Assembly (NCBI RefSeq): GCF_013280595.1
Contig: NZ_JAAATY010000048.1
Span: 1 to 61,365 of the forward strand
Direction: 5' to 3'
DNA length: 61,365 nt
DNA from: Kibdelosporangium persicum
Lineage (GTDB): Bacteria; Actinomycetota; Actinomycetes; Mycobacteriales; Pseudonocardiaceae
A program made the translations under genes and the position numbers. The first letter of the stretch is position 1. Each line of letters opens with the position of its first letter. Below, one piece after another: positions 55,822-61,365 of this stretch. Below the pieces are notes generated by a model, which did no database searches, was not told the DNA's origin, and saw only the letters and a program-made list of their open reading frames with translations.

Positions 55822-56690
55822 GGCTGAGGCACCTTGTGAGAAGGGAGCAAGGGAAGCACGGCACGCTCGAAAGCCCGCGGGTCGCCCGCGTAAACGCCTT
55901 CGGCGCGGGGATGAGCCAGGACGACGTCGGTGAACCCGAGCGCGGCACAGCGTCCGACGAGGTCGGTCAGCCGCTGCGGCGAGCTGTACGGATCCGCGAC
56001 GATCCGGCTGAGGTTGACCAGTTTTCGCAAGCCGCCGCCGCGCAGGCGCTCCATCTGCCCGCGAAGGCGGTCGAACGCCACGGTCTCCGCCTCGAAAGCG
56101 TCCGGCCGGCCCGTGGTCACCCACATCTGGCCGAACTGAGCCGCCAGGCTCATCGCCCGCCGCCCGGCACCGGCGATGGCCAGCGGAATCCTCGGCTGCT
56201 GCACACATCCCGGGATCATCCGGACGTCGTCCGCCGAGTTGTACCGGCCCTGGAAGGTCGTCACCGGGTGCCGCAGCAGCCGGTCCAGCAGCGTCACGAA
56301 CTCCTCGAACCGGTTGGTTCGTTCCGGGAGGGACAGTTCGGGCCCACCGAGCGCGGTGCTGTCCGGCGGTGGCCCGCCCGCCCCGGCGCCCAGCGTGAAC
56401 CGCCCTTCGCTCAAGTGGTCCAGGGTCATCGCCTGCTTGGCCGTGACCACCGCGGAACGGAAGTTCGGTGAGGTGACAAGCGTTCCGATACCGATTCGGC
56501 TCGTCACGACGGCCGCCGCCGCCAGCGTTGTCATCGCGTCGAACCACGGGCGGTCTCGTAACGTCCGCCACGACAGATGGTCCAAAGTCCACGCGTGCGC
56601 GAAGCCCATGGCCTCCACCCGCTGCCAGACTTCGAGACCGGTTCGTCCCGGGTGTTCCGGCAGGACCAACACCCCCAATCGCGTGGTCAT
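55818..56690 (-). CDS. LLM-class (luciferase-like, F420/flavin) oxidoreductase
   Basis: 290 residues of TIM-barrel bacterial luciferase-like fold: opening GVLVLPEHP, SRIGIGTLVTSPNFR, and LSEGRFTLGAGAGG. Actinobacterial members of this size often use F420 but some use FMN. It lies between the exporter and the carrier protein in the NRPS operon, so it probably oxidises or reduces the amino acid or the peptide. Closely related enzymes include flavin-dependent hydroxylases acting on carrier-bound amino acids in NRPS systems. Confidence 0.87.
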   Translation of the reverse strand: MTTRLGVLVLPEHPGRTGLEVWQRVEAMGFAHAWTLDHLSWRTLRDRPWFDAMTTLAAAAVVTSRIGIGTLVTSPNFRSAVVTAKQAMTLDHLSEGRFTLGAGAGGPPPDSTALGGPELSLPERTNRFEEFVTLLDRLLRHPVTTFQGRYNSADDVRMIPGCVQQPRIPLAIAGAGRRAMSLAAQFGQMWVTTGRPDAFEAETVAFDRLRGQMERLRGGGLRKLVNLSRIVADPYSSPQRLTDLVGRCAALGFTDVVLAHPRAEGVYAGDPRAFERAVLPLLPSHKVPQP

Positions 56691-56691
56691 G

Positions 56692-57948
56692 TCACTCCTC
56701 GACCGCCGCGGCCCGGCTGGCCTGCCGGCGCAACGCCCAGTTCCCGGTGAGCACGGTCCCGACTCCGGCGACGAGGAACACCGCCCCGAGCACGAACCAG
56801 CCGGTCGCCCCCAGTTCGACGAGCAGACCCGCCATCACGCCGGGCGCGAGCATCAACGCGGCCGCCTGGCCGGTGTTGAACACGCCCTGGTACTCGCCGT
56901 GGGCGCCGTCCGGAGTCAGGCCGACCGACAGCCCGAGCCCGCTGCCCATGAACAGCAACTCCCCCGCCACGTGAATGGTCGCCGCGATCAGCAGGACCAC
57001 CAGAACCGTCGTGCCACTGCCGTTGTAGGTCGCGGCGAACGCCAGGCACGCCACAGCGAGCAGGATTCCTGACCACAAGCCAAGCCGCCCGGCGCCGTGC
57101 ACGGTCTCGCCGCGCCTGGTGACCCGGTTCTGGAACAGCACGATCATCACCGAGTTGAAGCCCACCAGCACGCCCATCACCCACGTCGGCGCCTGCGTGT
57201 GGCTGGCGATCCACAGTGGAGTGCCGGAGCTGAGCATGCCGAAGCACAACGCCAGCATGCCGTTGAACGCCGTGAGCACCAGGAACGGACGATCGCGCAG
57301 GACCAGCACGCGGCGCTTGACCTTGCGGTCCCGCAACGACTCGACGTGCGGTACCCGCCGGAGCAGCACGACGAAAACAATGTTCGAGATGCCGTAGAAA
57401 AGGATCATCGAGAGGTAGCCGATCCTGCTGTCCACCGCGAGCACGATCGCACCGAAACCCGCGCCGGCCACGATCCCTGCCTGCGTCATCACCCGCGTGG
57501 TGGACACGCTGGCCAGTCGTTCCGCGCGGCTGACCATGCCCGTGATCACCGCGGTGCGAATGCCGGGAATGGCCCGCTCGGCGGCCAGCATCACGCAGGT
57601 CACGATCACGATCGGCCAGAAGTCACGCACGAAGAGGAAGGACAGCACGGCGATGCCCTGCACCAGGCCGAGAGCGACGAGCATCTCGCGCGCACCCAGT
57701 CGGTCGGCGACATAGCCCAACGGCCCGCCCGCGATCATGCCGATCAGGCCCGCCGTGGTGATGCCGATCCCGAACTGCGCGGTCGTCAGTCCCAGCGAGC
57801 GGACGAAGAAGATCGCCCAGCACGTGAACCAGGCGCCCTTGCCGACCGAGAGGACCAGGGACGCCAGGTACAGGGTGCCAATCGGACGGCTCCACCACGC
57901 CACGGTCGTCCAGCCGGGCCTGCGTGCCGTGCCCTCAGCCAAGATCAT
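56692..57948 (-). CDS. MFS transporter (multidrug type)
   Basis: 418 residues with about 12 membrane spans. Motif A, GPLGYVADRLGAREM, lies after the second span, and the fold resembles drug-efflux MFS proteins. The start overlaps the TPP-enzyme stop (ATGA). Being inside the NRPS operon, it is a likely product exporter or immunity protein. Confidence 0.9.
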   Translation of the reverse strand: MILAEGTARRPGWTTVAWWSRPIGTLYLASLVLSVGKGAWFTCWAIFFVRSLGLTTAQFGIGITTAGLIGMIAGGPLGYVADRLGAREMLVALGLVQGIAVLSFLFVRDFWPIVIVTCVMLAAERAIPGIRTAVITGMVSRAERLASVSTTRVMTQAGIVAGAGFGAIVLAVDSRIGYLSMILFYGISNIVFVVLLRRVPHVESLRDRKVKRRVLVLRDRPFLVLTAFNGMLALCFGMLSSGTPLWIASHTQAPTWVMGVLVGFNSVMIVLFQNRVTRRGETVHGAGRLGLWSGILLAVACLAFAATYNGSGTTVLVVLLIAATIHVAGELLFMGSGLGLSVGLTPDGAHGEYQGVFNTGQAAALMLAPGVMAGLLVELGATGWFVLGAVFLVAGVGTVLTGNWALRRQASRAAAVEE

Positions 57949-58514
57949 CGCCCCTCCTGCGCGGCCAGTGCGGCGGTGAACCGCTGGGCGTGCCCGCCGA
58001 GGTCGCCGTCGACCCTGGCGGGAACAGGCGAATCCGGGCCGCTCACCACGCACCGGATGAACGTCGTCGTCGTGCAGCTTCGCAGCACCGTGCCCAGCCG
58101 CTCGGCGAGACACTCCGGGTCGGTGACCTGGTACACCCGTCCGTAGCCGCAAACCCATGCCAGTGCGCAGAAGTCCGGCCGGTTGGGCACGACCTGCCCG
58201 CCGGTGGAGTCGTACCGGCCGTCGTCCAGAACGATGTGCACCAGCGGCAGGGATTCCTGCGCTCCCGCTGTGAACAGGCCGACCGGGTTCATCAGCGCGC
58301 TGCCGTCACCGTCGACGACGACGGTGGGCCGGTTGGTCTGCTGGGCGATGCCGATGCCGATGGACGACGCCAGTCCCATCGACCCGGTCATGTAGAAGTG
58401 CGTCGCCCGGTCGGCGATCATCCTGGCGATCCGGCACATGTACCCGGTGCTGAACACGATCGGCTGATCCGGTGCCGTCGCGATGATCGTCCGCAGTGCG
58501 TCCGTCTTGTTCAT
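57945..58514 (-). CDS. TPP-dependent decarboxylase beta subunit (ComE/phosphonopyruvate-type)
   Basis: 189 residues. The thiamine diphosphate motif starts GDGSALMN and ends near VLDDGRYDSTGGQ; STGGQ is characteristic of sulfopyruvate and phosphonopyruvate decarboxylases. It forms the C-terminal half of the enzyme, with the alpha subunit encoded just upstream (4-bp overlap). The reaction is decarboxylation of a 3-substituted pyruvate to an aldehyde. Substrate is open: no PEP mutase gene is present, which argues against phosphonopyruvate. Confidence 0.9.
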   Translation of the reverse strand: MNKTDALRTIIATAPDQPIVFSTGYMCRIARMIADRATHFYMTGSMGLASSIGIGIAQQTNRPTVVVDGDGSALMNPVGLFTAGAQESLPLVHIVLDDGRYDSTGGQVVPNRPDFCALAWVCGYGRVYQVTDPECLAERLGTVLRSCTTTTFIRCVVSGPDSPVPARVDGDLGGHAQRFTAALAAQEGR

Positions 58515-58987
58515 GCCGACCACCCGAACGCGGACGGCGGAACCAGCAACGCGACCGGACGGCGCCTGCCGATGGGCAGGTCGGACGGGGTGACGCTCTC
58601 GATGCCCAGACCGCGCAACAGTGGTTCGGTCAGCCTGCCCATGACCTGGTTCTCCTGTGTGGAGTCGGGATGGACGCCGCGCAGGCTGATGACGAGCAGC
58701 ATCGGCAGCCGGTATGGCACGACCAAGGAGGCGAGCGCGTTGACCGACTGGCCGAACCCGGAGTTCTGCATCACCACGGCCGGGTACCGCCCGGCGAGCG
58801 AGGCGCCCGCGGCCATCCCGACCGCGTTGTCCTCTCTGGACACTGTGATCAGGCCGGCCCGCTTCTCGAGCACGTCGTAGAGCGGGGCCAGGATCCCGCA
58901 CGGGGTGCCGTAGAACGGGCCGAACCCGTTGTCCATCAGATCGTCGCAGAGGATGTTGGCCAGATCCACGGCGAGTGTGGTGGTCAT
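58511..58987 (-). CDS. TPP-dependent decarboxylase alpha subunit (ComD-like)
   Basis: 158 residues, the pyrimidine-binding half. It has GTPCGILAPLYDVL, the catalytic-Glu segment SREDNAVGMAAGA, and MQNSGFGQSVNALASL, all typical of ComD and the N-half of phosphonopyruvate decarboxylases. The split into two genes is as in archaeal coenzyme M biosynthesis. The start overlaps the PLP gene stop (ATGA), so PLP enzyme, alpha and beta are translated together and probably act in one route. Confidence 0.9.
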   Translation of the reverse strand: MTTTLAVDLANILCDDLMDNGFGPFYGTPCGILAPLYDVLEKRAGLITVSREDNAVGMAAGASLAGRYPAVVMQNSGFGQSVNALASLVVPYRLPMLLVISLRGVHPDSTQENQVMGRLTEPLLRGLGIESVTPSDLPIGRRRPVALLVPPSAFGWSA

Positions 58988-60255
58988 GCCCGCACCTCCG
59001 CCGGGGCGAGCAGGATCTCACGCAGGCTGTCGGCTCCGTCGATCCGGTGCAGCGTGTGCTCCGGGATCGGTACGAAGTCCGTGACGCTGTAACTGCCGGA
59101 GCCGTGCACGACGACTTCGTCGACATCGAGCAGGCCTCGGTCGATCCCGTTCAGGACGCCCGTCATCGCCATGACCAATGACCATTCCCGCAAGTCGTAC
59201 GGGTCGTCGGGCAGGCAGATCCCGGCGTTGGCAAGCAGTGTGCGGACCTCGGCGTACCGGCGAAGGCATTCGTAGCGGGACACGACAACGCCTCCACCGC
59301 CGTTCTGCCGGATGATCCTGTTCATCCGGGGTGACGTCGCGGGGTCGCGGGTGTAGAAGGTCGGCTCGAGGTCTTCGGCTGGATCGAAGGTGGTCCGCGG
59401 GTAACGCGGATCGGTGTCCTGGTGGTACAGCCCGGTTTCCGGGTCGGCGTGGTACTCCGGCGGCGTCATGTCGTACAGGCTGAGCACCATGTCCGGCGTG
59501 GCCATGTGCTGCACGAGGAAGTACTGGGACCCGGTTCCGTTGCCCAGCTGGGTCCCGAAGTGATGCCCCAGCAACCCGAAAGCGCTGGACACGGCGTGTG
59601 CGTGCGCCCTGGTTCCGTTGGCCGGCGGTTCCGCGAAGGCTCTGATCGCGTCGGCACATTGGTAGTTGGCCAGGTCGAGGGTGTGCCATAGCCGGAAACC
59701 CGTGGCGCGGAAGAGGTCCTGCGCAGTCGAGGTGGCCACCTGGCGTGCCACGGTCTTCACGTTCCCGTTGTCCAGTACGCACACAGGATTGTGCTCTTCG
59801 TCCAGCGCGGACGACCACAACTTCGGCGTGGACGTCCCCGGGACCACTGTGATGATCCGGAGCTGCTCCGGCGTGGCGAGTTCGGCTTGGTGAGCACGCA
59901 GAACCGCGTCACGTAACGCTGTCGCCTTGTTCGCGGAGGACGGTGTCAGGATCATCACCGGTTCCCCGGTGGTGTGGATATGCCGGATCGCACGGGCCAC
60001 GATCACCAGTGATGCCAATGTCTTGACGGTCCGGGTGGCCGGATTGCCCATCAGGTCGAGGAGTGTCACCCGAGTGCCCGCCATGACGCCGAGCTCGGCG
60101 AACCTGAGGTTCGCGACCTCGAAGTACCGCGCCAACCGGGCCGACGGCTCGGGCAGCGCGAACTCGGGCTCGAAGTCGGCCGTCCTCGGCCGGTGGCGCC
60201 CAACGTCCGACAGGGCGATGCGCAAGTGGTCGAAGTGATCCGCGTAGATGTTCAT
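58984..60255 (-). CDS. Threonine-synthase-like fold-type II PLP enzyme (uncharacterised)
   Basis: 423 residues. No close family is evident, but the layout follows threonine synthase/cysteate synthase: NPATRTVK puts Lys78 where NPTGSFKD has the PLP lysine; 28 residues later PSSANKATAL resembles the phosphate-cradle SGNT motif; and near the end VVVHGSGSYSVTDF resembles the C-terminal glycine-rich strand. Such enzymes do beta-replacement on activated serine or gamma-to-beta chemistry on activated homoserine. Position next to a sulfopyruvate-decarboxylase-like pair suggests cysteate or a similar beta-substituted alanine. It is the first gene of the NRPS operon. Confidence 0.65.
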   Translation of the reverse strand: MNIYADHFDHLRIALSDVGRHRPRTADFEPEFALPEPSARLARYFEVANLRFAELGVMAGTRVTLLDLMGNPATRTVKTLASLVIVARAIRHIHTTGEPVMILTPSSANKATALRDAVLRAHQAELATPEQLRIITVVPGTSTPKLWSSALDEEHNPVCVLDNGNVKTVARQVATSTAQDLFRATGFRLWHTLDLANYQCADAIRAFAEPPANGTRAHAHAVSSAFGLLGHHFGTQLGNGTGSQYFLVQHMATPDMVLSLYDMTPPEYHADPETGLYHQDTDPRYPRTTFDPAEDLEPTFYTRDPATSPRMNRIIRQNGGGGVVVSRYECLRRYAEVRTLLANAGICLPDDPYDLREWSLVMAMTGVLNGIDRGLLDVDEVVVHGSGSYSVTDFVPIPEHTLHRIDGADSLREILLAPAEVRA

Positions 60256-60306
60256 GGCCCCTCAGTCCCGTCCCGGATGACCTGCTCGTCCGGAACGTAA
60301 TGAGGG

Positions 60307-60324
60307 CCGGTTAGCGACCGGTTA
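60307..60324. promoter_or_regulatory. CCGGTTA direct repeat upstream of the NRPS operon
   Basis: CCGGTTA at 60307-60313 and again at 60318-60324, exactly 11 bp apart, 52-69 bp before the operon's first start codon. The layout and orientation match the repeat at 46075-46092. Confidence 0.65.
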
Positions 60325-60410
60325 AACCCGTTCAGGGATCGGCTCACTCCGCCGGCAGCAGGTGCGCCTCGGCCGCATCATCCATTAAGAGGTCTTCCCA
60401 CGAAGCCTAG

Positions 60411-60539
60411 ATCGTCGACCTGTGCCGGCGCGGGGATCGGTCGTGGGGGCGGGTCGCGCGGGATTTCGACCTGACCGAGACCGCGGTGCGGGCCTGGGTC
60501 AACCAGGCCGAACTGGACGCCGGGACACGCGGTAGGTAA
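60411..60539 (+). pseudogene. IS3-type transposase OrfA fragment
   Basis: About 42 residues, including RVARDFDLTETAVRAWVNQAE, are typical of the helix-turn-helix of IS3-family OrfA. The reading frame begins after a stop and ends early (TAA 60537-60539); the rest of the element is missing. Confidence 0.7.
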
Positions 60540-60628
60540 TCCGTACCTGAGGTGACATCAGGGAGCTGCGCGGGGTGACCGTCCCGGCCGTTCCCAGAGG
60601 GCCGCTTCCGCTGCCGGGGCACTTGCGG

Positions 60629-61086
60629 TCAGGCGAGGTTGGTGGTGAAGAACTCGTCGAGCCTGTCGAAGGGGATGAGGTGCTTGCGGTCGTACAGGTC
60701 GACGTGGTCCGCGCCGGGGACGATCAGGAGGTCGACGGTGCCGGGGCCATCGCCTGGACGTCCTCGGAGTAGTAGCGGGAGTGCGCGTCGGCACCGGCCA
60801 CCAGGAGGGCTTTGCGGGGAGCCAGCATGTCGATGTTGGTCATCAGCGGGAAGGCGAAGAACGACATCGGCGTGGTCGCGGTCCACGCGGTGGTGGAGTT
60901 GATCGAGCGCGGGTGGAAGCCGCGGTCGGTGCGGTAGTAGTCGAAGAAGATCCTCGTGATCGGGTCGGCGTCCGGGGGGAGCGTCTTGGGCAGGACGCGG
61001 TTGGTAGGGGCGACGTTGCCGTTCTGGTCGAAGGGGACCTCGTGGGAGAGCCGCGCGTAGGCTTCGTCGATTCCCGCTCGGTCAAA
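60629..61086 (-). pseudogene. Alpha/beta-hydrolase, truncated and frameshifted
   Basis: The readable part runs EVPFDQNGN, then DPITRIFFDYYRT, then LMTNIDMLAPRKALLVAGADAHSRYYSED in one frame. It shifts near 60745 to VDLLIVPGADHVDLYDR and ends with a stop at 60629. The catalytic-His strand is present (GADHVDLYD), but the N-terminal half with the nucleophile is gone, replaced at about 61085 by unrelated sequence. Confidence 0.72.
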
Positions 61087-61365
61087 AAGTTCATACGTTG
61101 GTTCGACAGCGGTACCGGCCGCGAGTCGGCAACCGAGTGCCTGCGCCGCGAGCTGGCTGAAGAGCTGGCCGAGGTCGGCCATCCGGAACTGATCGACTAC
61201 GTGGCTTCGCTGGAGTTCACCCCACTCCGGGTGGTCCAAACGGGCCCACGCCAAGAACCCGGCACCGACTATCTGCACCTGCGCCGGTTCGAGGTCTACG
61301 ACATCGCAGTGGCTCCAACCGGGGCCGCGGCCCAGTTCAAGCAGCGCCTGCTGGAGCTGGCCGAG
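61081..61365 (+). CDS. Nudix-like protein, 5'-truncated, runs off the window
   Basis: An open frame to the window edge encodes about 95 residues with WFDSGTGRESATECLRRELAEEL, a Nudix-box-like segment resembling the variant Nudix domains found beside nucleotidyltransferases. There is no start codon in the right place; the sequence joins the broken hydrolase at about 61085. It probably lost its 5' end in the same rearrangement. Confidence 0.45.

Noticed and set aside
52534-55827. A 1097-residue open frame on the plus strand opposite the NRPS
   Set aside because: It is the complement of a high-GC coding frame, rich in Arg, Gly, Asp and His with no domains; the NRPS on the other strand has every expected motif.
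57945-58987. Phosphonate biosynthesis cluster
   Set aside because: The TPP subunits would fit phosphonopyruvate decarboxylase, but no PEP mutase gene is visible, and without it the assignment is unsupported; kept only as an alternative.
1-61365. CRISPR arrays, tRNA or rRNA genes, phage attachment sites
   Set aside because: No regularly spaced repeats, cloverleaf sequences, rRNA stretches or integrase gene were noticed in reading either strand; a computed scan would be needed to exclude them fully.

Overview
The window is high-GC DNA from a filamentous actinomycete. The gene families suggest Pseudonocardiales-like stock, but I cannot prove a genus. It carries two specialised-metabolite gene clusters side by side, separated by a decayed carbohydrate-enzyme patch. 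No rRNA, tRNA or CRISPR array was seen.

Cluster 1 (about 1-38.2 kb) has the parts for a terpenoid joined to, or decorated with, a reduced polyketide (probably polyene) chain. Isoprenoid supply: the N-terminal part of IspG at the left edge, a GGPP-type prenyl diphosphate synthase, and a DXS that carries an N-terminal three-cysteine ferredoxin. Terpenoid steps: a class II (SHC-like) terpene cyclase with ESED where DxDD is expected, a UbiA-fold enzyme, an FAD monooxygenase, a PhyH-type dioxygenase and five P450s. Chain building: two ketosynthase/ketosynthase-like pairs, an ACP, a double-hotdog-ACP fusion, a double-hotdog dehydratase, a ketoreductase, a DsbA-fold isomerase, a malonyl transferase and a PaaK-like ligase. 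This resembles a highly reducing type II PKS. Tailoring and regulation: a GT1 glycosyltransferase, a methyltransferase, a PapA/condensation-type acyltransferase, an ABC-2 permease without its ATPase, an XRE/NB-ARC regulator with three TTA codons, a StrR/ParB-like regulator and an XRE-SARP-NB-ARC regulator. A neocarzinostatin-family secreted apoprotein and a frameshifted epimerase gene follow.

The middle (about 38.2-41.7 kb) holds a ricin-lectin fragment, a GH43 fragment, two palindromic operators, an intact GH5-ricin secreted glycanase and a small secreted protein.

Cluster 2 (about 41.7-60.3 kb) is a compact NRPS system with unusual precursor enzymes. One leftward operon encodes a SyrB2/PhyH-type iron enzyme with HQS in place of HxD, a MetA-like homoserine acyltransferase, a GNAT, a haem-oxygenase-like diiron enzyme and a MetZ-like gamma-replacement enzyme. 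A second leftward operon encodes a threonine-synthase-like PLP enzyme, both subunits of a sulfopyruvate/phosphonopyruvate decarboxylase-like TPP enzyme, an MFS exporter, an LLM oxidoreductase, a free carrier protein, a C-A-T-C-A-T-TE NRPS and a free adenylation enzyme. Both operons start about 50 bp downstream of the same 11-bp-spaced GGTTA direct repeat, which suggests one regulator. My working model is that amino-acid monomers are made de novo from homoserine and/or a beta-substituted alanine, matured on a stand-alone A/T pair, and joined into a short peptide.

The right edge (60.4-61.4 kb) is a scar: an IS3-type transposase fragment, a broken alpha/beta-hydrolase gene and a truncated Nudix-like gene abutting it.
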